Shown here in pieces: positions 17,415 to 26,432 of a DNA stretch of 64,000 nt. A program made the position numbers and the translations under genes. Numbering within the stretch: position 1 is the first letter of the stretch; each line of letters begins with the position of its first letter. This DNA is from Allokutzneria sp. NRRL B-24872 (lineage in GTDB: Bacteria > Actinomycetota > Actinomycetes > Mycobacteriales > Pseudonocardiaceae): contig NZ_MUMH01000092.1 of the NCBI RefSeq assembly GCF_002155965.1, positions 1 to 64,000 on the forward strand, given 5' to 3'. The notes beneath the pieces were generated by a model. It ran no database searches and was not told the origin of the DNA. It saw only the letters and a list, made by a program, of their open reading frames with translations.

Positions 17415-18109
17415 CGGCGACGACGGACGAGATCATGACGGTGGCCGCCGCACGAGAGCTGCGCGACGGAGTCCTGTGCTTCGTCGGCATCGGACTGCCG
17501 AGCGCGGCGGCGAACCTGGCCAGGGCCACGCACGCGCCGAACTGCGTGTTGATCTACGAGTCCGGGACGATCGGCGCGAAACCGACGCGGCTTCCACTGT
17601 CCATCGGGGACGGTGAACTCGCGGACACCGCCGACGCGCTGGTGTCGGTGCCGGAGATCTTCAACTACTGGTTGCAGGCCGGGCGCGTGGACGTGGGATT
17701 CCTCGGCGCGGCGCAGATCGACCGGTTCGGCAGGCTCAACACCACGGTGGTCGGCGACTACGCCGAGCCGCGAGTCCGCCTGCCAGGAGCCGGAGGAGCA
17801 CCGGAGATCGCCGCATCGGCCAAGGAAGTGATCATGGTGTTGCGGCACAACACGCGGGCCTTCGTGGAGGAGCTGTCCTTCGTCACCTCGGTGGTCAAGG
17901 GGCCGCGAGTGGTGTTGACGGATCTTGGCGTGCTGCGCTCGGACGACACCGGAGAGCTGGTTCTCGTCGCGGTGCACCCGAATGTCACCGTGGAGCAGGT
18001 CAAAGCCGCGACGGGGTGGGACCTCCGGGTGGCCGACACCGTCGCCGTGACGGAGCCACCGACGGAGCGCGAGCTGGCCGTGCTGCGGGCGCTGCATCAG
18101 GCGTCCTGA
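17411..18109 (+). CDS. CoA-transferase subunit B (CatJ/PcaJ-like)
   Basis: 232-aa beta subunit. The catalytic glutamate is likely in LIYESGTIGA, in the position of the family SENG motif. LSIGDGELADTADALVSVPEIF and VDVGFLGAAQIDRFGRLNTT are conserved substrate/CoA loops. Starts ATG 17411 within the A-subunit stop (ATGA), giving equal synthesis of both subunits. Its end overlaps the convergent ABC-F gene by 13 bases. Confidence 0.87.
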   Translation: MTATTDEIMTVAAARELRDGVLCFVGIGLPSAAANLARATHAPNCVLIYESGTIGAKPTRLPLSIGDGELADTADALVSVPEIFNYWLQAGRVDVGFLGAAQIDRFGRLNTTVVGDYAEPRVRLPGAGGAPEIAASAKEVIMVLRHNTRAFVEELSFVTSVVKGPRVVLTDLGVLRSDDTGELVLVAVHPNVTVEQVKAATGWDLRVADTVAVTEPPTERELAVLRALHQAS

Positions 18110-19641
18110 ACGGTGCCGTCCTCGTTGACGATCAAGCGGCGGTCGAAGTCGGCGGCGAACCACCGGTCGTGCGTCACGGCGATCACGTTGCCCTCGAAGG
18201 ACTCCAAACCGTCCTGGAGGGCCTGAGCGCTGGCCAGATCGAGGTTGTCCGTGGGCTCGTCGAGCAACAACAACGTGGCACCGGACAACTCCAGCAGCAG
18301 GATCTGCAACCGAGCCTGCTGGCCACCGGACAACGTCTCGAAGCGCTGCGCACCCGCCGGGGCGAGCTCGTAGCGGGCGAGCGCGGCCATGGCATCGTTG
18401 CGGGGCAACGCGAACTCCGACATGACGATGTCAGCGGGACAGCGACCGTGCAGATCAGGACGAGTGTGCGTCTGCACGAACAAGCCCGGTCGAACACGCG
18501 CTCCGAGCTGCACGGTTCCCTTGTGCGGCAAAGGTTCTCCGGCGAGCAGGCGCAGGAAGTGGGACTTCCCGGTGCCATTGGCGCCGAGCACCGCGACGCG
18601 CTCACCGAACCACATCTCGAAGTCGAAGGGCCTGAGCAGGCCGGGAAACTCCAGGCCGGAGCACGTCACCGCGCGCTTGCCCGTTCTGCCGCCGCGCAAG
18701 CGCATCCGGACGTTCTGTTCGCGCGGAGCGCGCTGGGGTGGCCCGGCGGACTCGAAGCGGGCGAGCTTGGTCTGAGCGGAGCGGTACGCGGGAGCCACGG
18801 AATCGTTGTTGACGGCGCGCTGCCGCAACAGGTGCACTGCCTGGCGGAGCCGCGCGTGCTCCTCCTCCCACCGGCGCTTCAACTCGTCGAGCCGGTCAGT
18901 ACGGTCGCGGCGAGCCTGCGCGTAGGAGGCGAAACCGCCGCCGTGCACCCAGACCGTCCGAGACTCGACGGTGACGATGCGATCGGCGGAATTGGCGAGC
19001 AGCTGGCGGTCGTGCGAGACCAGCAGCACGGTCTTCGTAGTGGCGCGCAACTGCTCCTCCAACCACACCTTGCCCGCGACATCGAGGTAGTTGTCAGGCT
19101 CGTCGAGCAGCAGCACGCGATCAGGGCCGCGTAGCAAAGCCTCCAGCACCAAGCGTTTCTGCTCGCCACCGGACAACGTGGACACCGGCCGGCCTTGAAC
19201 GTCCGAATAGGACAGTCCTAAAGAGGCGGTCGCGCACGCGTCCCACACGACCTCAATGTCGAAGCCGCCCGCGTCGACGTGATCGCTCAGCGCCTGCGCG
19301 TAGGCGAGCTGACCCGCCTCGGAGTCCAGCTGAGCCTCACATCGAGCGACGGCGGCCGCGGTCGCCCTGATCGTGGGCGGCGCGACGCCGAGCAGGAGTT
19401 CGCGCACGGTGGAGCCGGAGATGAACTGCCGCATCACGCCGAGCCCGCCGGAACTGGTGACGGTGCCGGAAGCGGGCCGGAGTTCGCCCGCGATCAGGCG
19501 CAGCAGCGTGGTCTTGCCCGCGCCGTTCGGACCGACGAGTGCGGCCTTGACGCCCTCGCCGACGCGGAAGGACACCTCGTCCAGCAGCGGTCGCCCGTCA
19601 GGCAGGACGTGGGTGAGGTGATCGACCTCGACGTGTCCCAA
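18097..19641 (-). CDS. ABC-F family ATPase (ribosome-associated, possible resistance)
   Basis: 514-aa soluble protein with two ABC domains and no membrane segment. Walker A: GPNGAGKTT and GANGTGKSH. Signature: LSGGEQKR and LSGGQQAR. Walker B: LLLDEPDNYLD and LLLDEPTDNLD. A charged interdomain linker (residues about 240-300) with RRWEEEHARLRQ matches the P-site tip region of ABC-F proteins that protect or remodel ribosomes. The divergent TetR regulator and intervening operator suggest drug-inducible expression. It is not adjacent to the PKS genes, so self-resistance to the polyketide is unproven. Confidence 0.9.
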   Translation of the reverse strand: MGHVEVDHLTHVLPDGRPLLDEVSFRVGEGVKAALVGPNGAGKTTLLRLIAGELRPASGTVTSSGGLGVMRQFISGSTVRELLLGVAPPTIRATAAAVARCEAQLDSEAGQLAYAQALSDHVDAGGFDIEVVWDACATASLGLSYSDVQGRPVSTLSGGEQKRLVLEALLRGPDRVLLLDEPDNYLDVAGKVWLEEQLRATTKTVLLVSHDRQLLANSADRIVTVESRTVWVHGGGFASYAQARRDRTDRLDELKRRWEEEHARLRQAVHLLRQRAVNNDSVAPAYRSAQTKLARFESAGPPQRAPREQNVRMRLRGGRTGKRAVTCSGLEFPGLLRPFDFEMWFGERVAVLGANGTGKSHFLRLLAGEPLPHKGTVQLGARVRPGLFVQTHTRPDLHGRCPADIVMSEFALPRNDAMAALARYELAPAGAQRFETLSGGQQARLQILLLELSGATLLLLDEPTDNLDLASAQALQDGLESFEGNVIAVTHDRWFAADFDRRLIVNEDGTVQDA

Positions 19642-19662
19642 ACGATCTCCTAGATCAGTGTT

Positions 19663-19691
19663 CGAGCACTAGTCCAACGTTCTAGTGCTCG
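19663..19691. promoter_or_regulatory. TetR-type operator between ABC-F and tetR-like genes
   Basis: Perfect 10-bp inverted repeat CGAGCACTAG / CTAGTGCTCG (19663-19672 and 19682-19691) with a 9-bp centre. It lies 22 bases from the ABC-F start and 24 from the regulator start, so one bound dimer could block both. A further partial half-site (CACTGTACTAGTG) follows at about 19694-19706. Confidence 0.75.
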
Positions 19692-19714
19692 TGCACTGTA
19701 CTAGTGTCTGCCGG

Positions 19715-20356
19715 GTGAAGGACAAGCCGGTTTGGCTGCGCTCGCGCCGCGCTGCCCGCGAAGAACCACCCCTGACCAGGGAAAAGATCGTCGCAGAGGC
19801 GGTCGCGCTGCTCGACGAGGAGGGCGCGGCGAAGCTGACCATGCGCCGGCTGGCGCAGCGCCTGGACGCGGGCTCGACCACGCTCTACTGGCACGTGGAC
19901 ACCAAGGACGACGTGCTCGACCTCGCGCTGGACACGGTGTTCGGCGAGGTCGCGCTGCCGGAGCCGAGCGGGGACTGGCGGGCCGACGTGCGCGCGCTGG
20001 TCACTGGCTGGCGCGGGGCGATGCTGCGGCACCCGTGGTCGGCAGCGCTGGTCGGGCGGCCGATGATCGGGCCGAACGTGTTGGCGCGCACGGAGTTCCT
20101 GTACGCGGCCCTGCTGCGCGGCGGCTTCAGCGGGAGCGCGCTGGCCACCGCCGCGCACGGGCTGGCGAACTACGTCACGGGCTCAGCGCTCACGCTGACC
20201 GTCGCGAACGGCGACGACGGACCGCTGCCCGAGGGCTACCTCGACGGCTACCCGATCCTCAGGGACAACGGCCACCTGCGCGCCGAGGACTGGAACGAGA
20301 TCTTCGCGCAGGGGCTGGAGTCCTTTATGGACGGACTGGCGTCACTGCGCGCGTGA
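19715..20356 (+). CDS. TetR-family repressor
   Basis: 213 aa. N-terminal HTH: LTREKIVAEAVALLDEEGAAKLTMRRLAQRLDAGSTTLYWHVDTKDDVLDL, the TetR(A)-like type with a Trp-His pair. The C-terminal ligand-binding domain is of the TetR_C class. GTG 19715 is chosen because upstream codons fall inside the operator. Divergent from the ABC-F gene; the end overlaps the convergent mtnD gene by 15 bases. Confidence 0.9.
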   Translation: MKDKPVWLRSRRAAREEPPLTREKIVAEAVALLDEEGAAKLTMRRLAQRLDAGSTTLYWHVDTKDDVLDLALDTVFGEVALPEPSGDWRADVRALVTGWRGAMLRHPWSAALVGRPMIGPNVLARTEFLYAALLRGGFSGSALATAAHGLANYVTGSALTLTVANGDDGPLPEGYLDGYPILRDNGHLRAEDWNEIFAQGLESFMDGLASLRA

Positions 20357-20923
20357 GGCCGCGAGCGTGTCGTAGTCCGGGAACAGCGAGGCGATCGGGC
20401 TGCCGGTGAAGTTGCCGACCCACCCATCGTCGTCGTGGAAGAACCGCACCGACACGTAGTCCGGCCGCGTGCCCATGTCGAACCAGTGCGTGGTGTTCGC
20501 GGGCACGCTCAGCAGATCGCCCGCCTCGCAGAACACCGCGTACACATGATCGCCGATGTGCAGGTAGAACACGCCCGAGCCGCGCGCGAAGAAGCGGTCC
20601 TCGTCATCGTCGTGCGTGTGCTCGGCGAGGAACTTCTTCCTTGCCGCGGCGGCGTTCTCCCGCCACGCCGGGTCGTCGGAGGGCGTCATGTGCATGGCGT
20701 CGACCAGCACGTAACCCTCGGCCTCGACCACGCGGTCCACGTTCTCCCGGTAGGCGGCCAGCACCTCCTCGGAGGTCGGCGTCGGGGGCAGGCCGGGCAC
20801 CACGTCCCACCGCTCGAACCGCACGCCGAGCCGCTTCAGCTCGGACTGGATCTCCGCGCCGTCCTCGGTGCGCAGCACCACCGTGCCGGGGTCGTTGTCC
20901 GGCCAGACCGTCAGCAGCGTCAT
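20342..20923 (-). CDS. mtnD: Acireductone dioxygenase
   Basis: 193-aa cupin enzyme of methionine salvage that oxidises 1,2-dihydroxy-3-keto-5-methylthiopentene. Metal ligands are clear: His102, His104 and Glu108 in EHTHDDDEDRFF, and His146 in TTHWFDMG. Last gene of a leftward operon in which each gene overlaps the next by about 4 bases (23191 to 20342). The metal (Fe or Ni) decides between the on-pathway and off-pathway product and cannot be told from sequence. Confidence 0.94.
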   Translation of the reverse strand: MTLLTVWPDNDPGTVVLRTEDGAEIQSELKRLGVRFERWDVVPGLPPTPTSEEVLAAYRENVDRVVEAEGYVLVDAMHMTPSDDPAWRENAAAARKKFLAEHTHDDDEDRFFARGSGVFYLHIGDHVYAVFCEAGDLLSVPANTTHWFDMGTRPDYVSVRFFHDDDGWVGNFTGSPIASLFPDYDTLAASRAQ

Positions 20924-21528
20924 CGCTCACTCTCCACCTTGAAGCGCAGCAACCATTCCAGGCACTCCGCGCGGTGCCGGGCCTGGAGCAGGTCCGCACC
21001 CCACACGTACAGCCCGTGCCGCGCGACGACCAGCGCGGGGGTGTCGGCGCGGAAGGACTTCTCGAAGGCATCGCCCAGCACCCGCATGTCCTGCCCGTTG
21101 GGCACCACGGGAATCGTCACCAGGTCATCGTGCGCCGCGCGGCCGAAGCCCTTCAACATCTCCAGGTCGATCAGCTCGATCCCGTCCGGCCAGCGCTCCG
21201 CCGCCAGCACCGGCGCCATGACGTGCACGTGCACCACGGCCCCGGCCCCGGACACCGCCGCGATCCGGCCGTGCAGACCGGCTTCGGCCGAAGGCACCTT
21301 CTCCGGGTGCGGCTGGTCGGCGACCGCGCGGCCGTCCGCGTCGACCACCACGACGTCGTCCTCGGTCAGCTCGCCCTTGTCCAGGCCGCTGGTGGTGACC
21401 GCCAACCGCAAGGGACTCCGACCCAACCGCACGGAGAGGTTGCCGGAGGTGCCGCGCATCCAGCCGAGCGCGGTGTAGCGCGCGGACTCCGCCGCCAGCG
21501 CCCGCCCGGCCTCGCGCAGCCCCTCCAT
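20920..21528 (-). CDS. mtnB: Methylthioribulose-1-phosphate dehydratase
   Basis: 202-aa class II aldolase-fold protein. Features: RGTSGNLSVRLG phosphate loop, VTTSGLDKGELTEDDVVVVD, zinc histidines in VVHVHVMAP and a later His in VVARHGLYVWG. Overlaps mtnD by 4 bases and meets mtnC at a shared base. Together these catalyse consecutive salvage steps. Confidence 0.92.
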   Translation of the reverse strand: MEGLREAGRALAAESARYTALGWMRGTSGNLSVRLGRSPLRLAVTTSGLDKGELTEDDVVVVDADGRAVADQPHPEKVPSAEAGLHGRIAAVSGAGAVVHVHVMAPVLAAERWPDGIELIDLEMLKGFGRAAHDDLVTIPVVPNGQDMRVLGDAFEKSFRADTPALVVARHGLYVWGADLLQARHRAECLEWLLRFKVESER

Positions 21529-22235
21529 CAGGAGATCTCCACGTCTTCGAGGGAAGCCAGCGCCGGGTGCTGGGCGAAGTCCGCGTCGGCGAACGGCTCG
21601 CCGGGACGCGCCAGGCCGACCGTCTGCCAGCCCGCCTCGGCCGCCGCGTGCAGCTCGGCCGGGACGTCGGAGAGGAACACGGTTTCAGAGGGAACCGCGT
21701 CCAGTGCCGCAGCGATCGCCTTGTACGAGGAGGCTTCCTTCTTCGGGCCCGCGTTCACCGTGTCGAAGTGGGCCGCGAACAGCTCGCGCAGGTCGCCGTC
21801 GGTGGTGCGGGAGAAGAACGCGATCTGACCCGGCACCGAGCCGGAGGAGAACACCGCCAGCGTCAGGCCCGCCGCCTTCCACCCGCGCAGCCGCTTCGCC
21901 ACGTCCGGGAAGAACTCGGCGGTCAGCTCGCCGATGGCGTACCCGCGCTGCCAGATCAGGCCCTGCAAGGTCTTCAGCGGCGCGATCTTCTGGTCGGCGT
22001 CCATCCAGCCGTGCAGCACCGCGACCAGCTCGTCGGTCGTCGCAGTGGCGGAAAGCCCGCTCAGTGAACGGATCTGCGCCACCGCGTCGGCCACAACCGG
22101 GTCGTCGCCGTGCTCGTCGATCCACGGGCCGAGCCGGGGCCGCGCGTAGTCGTAGAGGGTCACGTGCACCTGGCTGGTGGGCGTCAGCGTGCCCTCGATG
22201 TCCACGACGACCCACCGGGCGGTCAGCGAGATCAC
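21528..22235 (-). CDS. mtnC: Enolase-phosphatase (acireductone synthase)
   Basis: 235-aa HAD hydrolase. Motif I is VVVDIEGTLTPTSQV, typical of MtnC, motif II is in AVFSSGSVPGQ, and motif III/IV in NAGPKKEASSYKAI and VFLSDVPAEL. Converts diketo-methylthiopentyl phosphate to acireductone. ATG 22235 overlaps the mtnA stop by 4 bases. Confidence 0.93.
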   Translation of the reverse strand: MISLTARWVVVDIEGTLTPTSQVHVTLYDYARPRLGPWIDEHGDDPVVADAVAQIRSLSGLSATATTDELVAVLHGWMDADQKIAPLKTLQGLIWQRGYAIGELTAEFFPDVAKRLRGWKAAGLTLAVFSSGSVPGQIAFFSRTTDGDLRELFAAHFDTVNAGPKKEASSYKAIAAALDAVPSETVFLSDVPAELHAAAEAGWQTVGLARPGEPFADADFAQHPALASLEDVEIS

Positions 22236-23191
22236 TGGTTCTGTTCTCCTTCTTCGTAGTACGAGTGGACATCGGCCGGGGCGAACGCGCCCCGATCGGT
22301 CACGATCGTGGTGACCAGGCGCGGGGGAGTGATGTCGAAGGCGGGGTAGAGACCGCGCACTCCGGAGACCTTGTAAGACAGCACATCGTCGCCCGAGCGG
22401 TACTCGATCGGCACCGAGTTGGAACTCGGTACCTCCTGGTCCGGAGCCTGCACGAGCGCGTGGAACGGCACCTCGAACGCGTGCGCGGTCGCGGCGAGGC
22501 CGAGCGTGCCGACCTTGTTGACCACGTGGCCGTCCATGGTGACCCGATCGGCCGCGGTCACCAGAGCGTCCACGCGGCCGTCCCCGATGAGCGCCGCGCC
22601 CATGCCGTCGGTGACGAGCGTGGTGTCCACGCCCATCTCCGCGAGCGTCGGCGCGGTCAGCCGCGCGCCCTGGAGGTACGGCCGGGTTTCCGTGCAGGTG
22701 AAGCTGAAGTCCTTGCCCGCCTTGCGAAGCGCGACCACCAGCTCGATGAGGTAGATGTCCGCCCAGCAGTGCGTGAGCACCCGCGCGCCGTCCGGAAGCA
22801 GCGCCGCCGCCGCTTCGGCCAGGGACCGGCTCCGCGAGCGGTACAGCTCGTCACCGGCCTCGGCCGCCGCGAGCACCCCGGCAACCGATCTGTCCGAAGT
22901 GGACAGTACACAGTGGACTGCTTTGCGGAGGTGGTTGTTGGTGCGCCTGGTGTTCACCAGCAACTGCCCGGCGGCTTCGAGGTCTTCCCCGGCGCGCGCC
23001 GCGAGCACCATGCCGTACAACGCGGCGAAGTACGGGCCGGAGGACTGCGTGACCATGTCCTCGATCGCCCGGGCGACCTCGGCGACGGTCTCGCAGCGCA
23101 CCCACTCGCGCTCCAACGGGAGCTTGCGGCGATCCAGGATGAGCACAGCGTCCGCGGTGAGGCGAACGCTGTGCGCAATCTCGGGAAGCAT
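22232..23191 (-). CDS. mtnA: Methylthioribose-1-phosphate isomerase-like protein
   Basis: 319-aa protein of the eIF2B/MtnA superfamily. Recognisable: LLVNTRRTNNHLRKAV, ETRPYLQGARLTAPTL, LVTDGMGAAL, TAADRVTMDGHVVNKVGT. The catalytic cysteine is probably in LTHCWADIY and the aspartate in AADR. The segment after the cysteine differs from the canonical family NxGALAT sequence, so this is a divergent MtnA; its place between mtnC and a flavoprotein supports the salvage role. ATG 23191 overlaps the upstream stop (ATGA). No MTA phosphorylase or MTR kinase is in the window. Confidence 0.8.
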   Translation of the reverse strand: MLPEIAHSVRLTADAVLILDRRKLPLEREWVRCETVAEVARAIEDMVTQSSGPYFAALYGMVLAARAGEDLEAAGQLLVNTRRTNNHLRKAVHCVLSTSDRSVAGVLAAAEAGDELYRSRSRSLAEAAAALLPDGARVLTHCWADIYLIELVVALRKAGKDFSFTCTETRPYLQGARLTAPTLAEMGVDTTLVTDGMGAALIGDGRVDALVTAADRVTMDGHVVNKVGTLGLAATAHAFEVPFHALVQAPDQEVPSSNSVPIEYRSGDDVLSYKVSGVRGLYPAFDITPPRLVTTIVTDRGAFAPADVHSYYEEGEQNQ

Positions 23192-24369
23192 CAGCTGTAG
23201 CCCGTGATCGGCGGCAGCTCGCCGGTCAACAGGTGCGCGCCCAGCTCGCGGGCCTTGTAGCTCACCGGGTCGTGCAACGTGATCGTGCGGGCGTTGCGCC
23301 AGAACCGGTCGAAGCCGTACTTCGACGAGGTCGCCCGCGCGCCGACGAACTCGAAGATCTTCGACGTGACCTCGTTGACCACCCGCGTCGAGACGACCTT
23401 CGCAGAGGAGATCGTCAGCGCCGCCGCCGCGCGCAGCTCCGGGGTCAGCTCGGGCTCGGCCGCCGCCGCGTGCAGCATCGCGCTGGCGTGGTCGGCGAGC
23501 AGTCCGGCCGCCTCCGTGGACGCGACCAGCTCGCCGTAGCCGACCAGCACGTACAGGTCGTCGCTCGCCTTCTCGGCGCCGGAGAGGAACCACGGCCGCG
23601 ACATCGTCCGCGTGTACTCGGCGGCCTGCTCCAGCGCGCCCTCCGCGATGCCGACGTGCAGCTGCGACAGCACGGCCTGGAACGCGATCTGCGCCAGCGA
23701 CAGCCGCAGCGCCTCCGGCGAGTCCTCTTCCTCGGACGTCGGGTGCACGCCCAGCACGTCGTCGGCCGCGACCGGCGAGTCGGTGAACACCACACCGCCG
23801 CTCTCGGTGAGCCGCTGGCCGATGTTGTCCCAGTCGCCCAGGTACTTCACGCCGCTCGCGCGCGCGTCCATCGTGAAGGTCAGCTTCTCGCCGGTGTCGG
23901 TCCTCGTCCCGCTCACCACGAGCCGGTCGGCGACGCTCGCCCCGGACGCGAAGGTCTTGCGGCCGTTGAGCAGGAAGCCGTCGTCGGTCGGCGTCAGCTC
24001 CAGCGCCGCGTCCAGCGGGTTGGCCACACCGCCCCAGAACCACTGGTTCGCCGCGGTCTCCCGGCGCAGGCGGGTAGCCCGATCGGCGTCGGGGAAGAGC
24101 TCGGAGCGCCAAATGTGCAGGTAGTGGTAACCGAGCAGGTGGCCGAGGGACGCGTCGGCCGCGGTGATGACCCGCGTGACGGCGTCGGCGGTCGCGGGGT
24201 CGCCGTCACCGCCGCCCAGCTCCTCCGGGATGAACGCGCTGAGCAGCCCGGAGGCCCGCAGCAGCTCGATCTCCGCATCGGGCGCGGCGCCACCGCGATC
24301 CCGCTGGGCGGCGTCCTCGCGGAGCTTGGCCGCGACCTCCTCGGCGACGGTTGTCCACACAGCACTCAT
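23191..24369 (-). CDS. DszC/SfnB-like flavin-dependent monooxygenase (acyl-CoA dehydrogenase fold)
   Basis: 392-aa flavoprotein with the acyl-CoA dehydrogenase fold. It lacks the usual catalytic glutamate region of true dehydrogenases and resembles the FMNH2-dependent DszC/SfnB group: N-terminal helical domain (LRASGLLSAFIPEELGGG), FLLNGRKTFASGASVADRL in the beta domain, and SSKYGFDRFWRNARTITLHDP near the C-terminus. These enzymes oxygenate organosulfur compounds. It is translationally coupled to mtnA, suggesting action on a methylthio compound feeding or leaving methionine salvage. No flavin reductase is adjacent. Confidence 0.78.
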   Translation of the reverse strand: MSAVWTTVAEEVAAKLREDAAQRDRGGAAPDAEIELLRASGLLSAFIPEELGGGDGDPATADAVTRVITAADASLGHLLGYHYLHIWRSELFPDADRATRLRRETAANQWFWGGVANPLDAALELTPTDDGFLLNGRKTFASGASVADRLVVSGTRTDTGEKLTFTMDARASGVKYLGDWDNIGQRLTESGGVVFTDSPVAADDVLGVHPTSEEEDSPEALRLSLAQIAFQAVLSQLHVGIAEGALEQAAEYTRTMSRPWFLSGAEKASDDLYVLVGYGELVASTEAAGLLADHASAMLHAAAAEPELTPELRAAAALTISSAKVVSTRVVNEVTSKIFEFVGARATSSKYGFDRFWRNARTITLHDPVSYKARELGAHLLTGELPPITGYS

Positions 24370-24388
24370 ACGGCGTACTTTGCCAGCT

Positions 24389-26251
24389 TCAGCGCCGCGC
24401 GATGGGCGCTGTGATCCACTCCATGGGAACGCCGAACGCTTCGACCAGCTCAGCGGCGCGCGGGCGCAGTTCGGCGCACACCGAGTTGACCTCGCTGGTG
24501 ATCGACTTCGCCTTCGCGGTGGTGAGCCTGCCGTGCCCGAGGAACCACGCCAGGTCCTCCTCGACGTTGGCCAGCACGTGCAGGTCGCAGACGCGGTCCA
24601 GCAGCTCGGCGGTGGCGCTGTCCGGGCAGCGGTCGATCGCCGCGACGAACGCCTCCAGCACGATCCGGTCCACGTGCGTCCGCGCCGCGCGCAGCACGTG
24701 GTCCTGCGCGTTGTTGAACACCTCGAACGCGTTGTCCTCGCCCGCGTTGCGCAGCCGTCGCACCAGGCCGTCGAGCACGTGCTCCTCGCGGTCGGTGAAC
24801 AGCTTCAGCTGCCAGGCGCGGTCGCGCACGTCGCCGCCGAGCAGCGCTCGCACGGGAGTCCGTTCGATCACCGCGCCGACGAGCTGCGTCGCCACGAAGC
24901 GCGCCATGCCGAGCGTGTCGAGGTCGCCGACGTGGTCCCGGTAGCCGGTGAGCAGGCCCTTCGCCACGAGCTGGAGCAGCACCGTGTTGTCGCCCTCGAA
25001 CGTGGTGAACACGTCGGTGTCGGCCTTGAGCTGCGGCAACTGGTTCTCGGCCAGGTAGCCCGCCCCGCCGCACGCCTCCCGGCAGGTCTGGATCGTCCGC
25101 GTGGCGTGCCAGGTGGACATCGCTTTCAGCCCGGCCGCCTGTGACTCCAGTTCACGCTGCCTCTGGTCGTCGCTCGCGTCACCACCGAACACCGCGTGGA
25201 GCTCGCTGACCAGCTCTTCCTGCGCGAAGTTCAGCGCGTAGGTCGTCGCGAGCGCGGGCAGCAGTCGGCGTTGGTGGGCGAGGTAGTCCAGGACCGGGAC
25301 CTCGGTGCCGTCGGGCTTGGTGAACTGCTTGCGCGTGTCGCCGTGGCGGACCGCGATCGTCAGCGCCTTCTTCGTCGCGCTCAGCGCGCCGCCCGCGACG
25401 CTGACCCGACCGCGCACGAGCGTGCCCAGCATCGTGAAGAACCGCTTGCCGGTGCCGTCGATCGGACTGGAGTAGGTGCCGTCCTCGGCAACGCGGCCGT
25501 AGCGGTCCAGCAGCGCCTCGCGCGGCACGCGCACGTTGTCGAAGCTCAGCCGCCCGTTGTCCACGCCGTTGAGCCCGGCCTTCTCGCCGCAGTCCTCGAT
25601 CGTCACGCCCGCGCGCGCCGACCCGTTCGGCTCGCGGATCGGCACGAGCAGCGCGTGCACGCCGTGCCCCTCGCCGCCCGTGATCAACTGCGCGAACACC
25701 ACGGCGACCTGGCCGTCACGCGCCGCGTTGCCGATGTAGTCCTTGCGCGCGTGCACGTTCGGCGTGTGCACCACGAACTCGCCGGTGTCCGCGTCGTAGG
25801 TGGCGGTCGTGGTGAGGTGCTGGACGTCGGAGCCGTGGCCGGACTCGGTCATCGCGAAGCAGCCCAGCAGGTCCAGCTCGACGATCTCGCGCAGGTACCG
25901 CTCGTGGTGCGCCTCGGTGCCCAGGGCCTGCACCGCGCCGCCGAACAGGCCCCACTGCACGCCCGCCTTGACCATCAGGGAGAGGTCGCCGAAGCCCAGC
26001 ATCTCGAAGGCCACCACCGAGCCGCCGAAGTCGCCGTCACCGCCGTGGCGCACGGGAAAACCGACGCTGGAGTGCCCGGAGGAGGCCAGGACCCGCAGCT
26101 GGCGCAGCACGTGCTCGCGGTGCTCCTCGCGGCTCAGCCCGGGTGCGGGCGCCTCCAGGACGCCGAGCCGCTTGCGGGTGCGCTCGCGCAGATCCACCCA
26201 CCTGCCGTCGAGCAGTGTCCGGAGCGTGTCGTTGCCCGTGCTGTCGCTCAT
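24389..26251 (-). CDS. Acyl-CoA dehydrogenase/oxidase-like flavoprotein (large)
   Basis: 620 aa, longer than ordinary acyl-CoA dehydrogenases and organised like acyl-CoA oxidases: N-terminal helices, beta domain with GCFAMTESGHGSDVQHLTTTATYD, central region QTCREACGGAGYLAENQLPQLKADTDVFTTFEGDNTVLLQLVAKGLL carrying the likely catalytic Glu (FEGDNT), and a C-terminal helical extension. Start ATG 26251. It precedes the salvage operon by 19 bases on the same strand, so may be co-transcribed; no metabolic link to salvage is known to me. Confidence 0.87.
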   Translation of the reverse strand: MSDSTGNDTLRTLLDGRWVDLRERTRKRLGVLEAPAPGLSREEHREHVLRQLRVLASSGHSSVGFPVRHGGDGDFGGSVVAFEMLGFGDLSLMVKAGVQWGLFGGAVQALGTEAHHERYLREIVELDLLGCFAMTESGHGSDVQHLTTTATYDADTGEFVVHTPNVHARKDYIGNAARDGQVAVVFAQLITGGEGHGVHALLVPIREPNGSARAGVTIEDCGEKAGLNGVDNGRLSFDNVRVPREALLDRYGRVAEDGTYSSPIDGTGKRFFTMLGTLVRGRVSVAGGALSATKKALTIAVRHGDTRKQFTKPDGTEVPVLDYLAHQRRLLPALATTYALNFAQEELVSELHAVFGGDASDDQRQRELESQAAGLKAMSTWHATRTIQTCREACGGAGYLAENQLPQLKADTDVFTTFEGDNTVLLQLVAKGLLTGYRDHVGDLDTLGMARFVATQLVGAVIERTPVRALLGGDVRDRAWQLKLFTDREEHVLDGLVRRLRNAGEDNAFEVFNNAQDHVLRAARTHVDRIVLEAFVAAIDRCPDSATAELLDRVCDLHVLANVEEDLAWFLGHGRLTTAKAKSITSEVNSVCAELRPRAAELVEAFGVPMEWITAPIARR

Positions 26252-26332
26252 GGTGCGGAAGCTTGCCCCGAGACCGGCCGATCCGCAGCCTAGCGCCGCA
26301 CCCCTTTCATTTGGTTATCGCTTCCGAAACTG

Positions 26333-26346
26333 ATGACAAGTGTCAT
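26333..26346. promoter_or_regulatory. Palindrome in AT-rich promoter region
   Basis: ATGACA-AG-TGTCAT lies in an AT-rich 181-bp divergent spacer (26252-26432). It is a candidate operator for the flanking acyl-CoA oxidase-like gene and/or the small membrane protein gene at 26433. Confidence 0.4.
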
Positions 26347-26432
26347 GGTGATATCGGCCCGAAAATACGAGTTGATAACTTTTCGCCCCGTTCACCGCGT
26401 CGGCAGCCGGCGCACGAGGCAAGGAGAAGGCT

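Noticed and set aside
18097..19641. ABC-F protein as the self-resistance gene of the polyketide
   Set aside because: Guanidino macrolides of this type usually act on membranes, and the gene lies about 16 kb outside the cluster with its own regulator.
22232..24112. A 626-codon fusion of the flavoprotein and MtnA
   Set aside because: The upstream half is an out-of-frame reading of the flavoprotein gene; the ATGA overlap at 23191 marks two separate genes.
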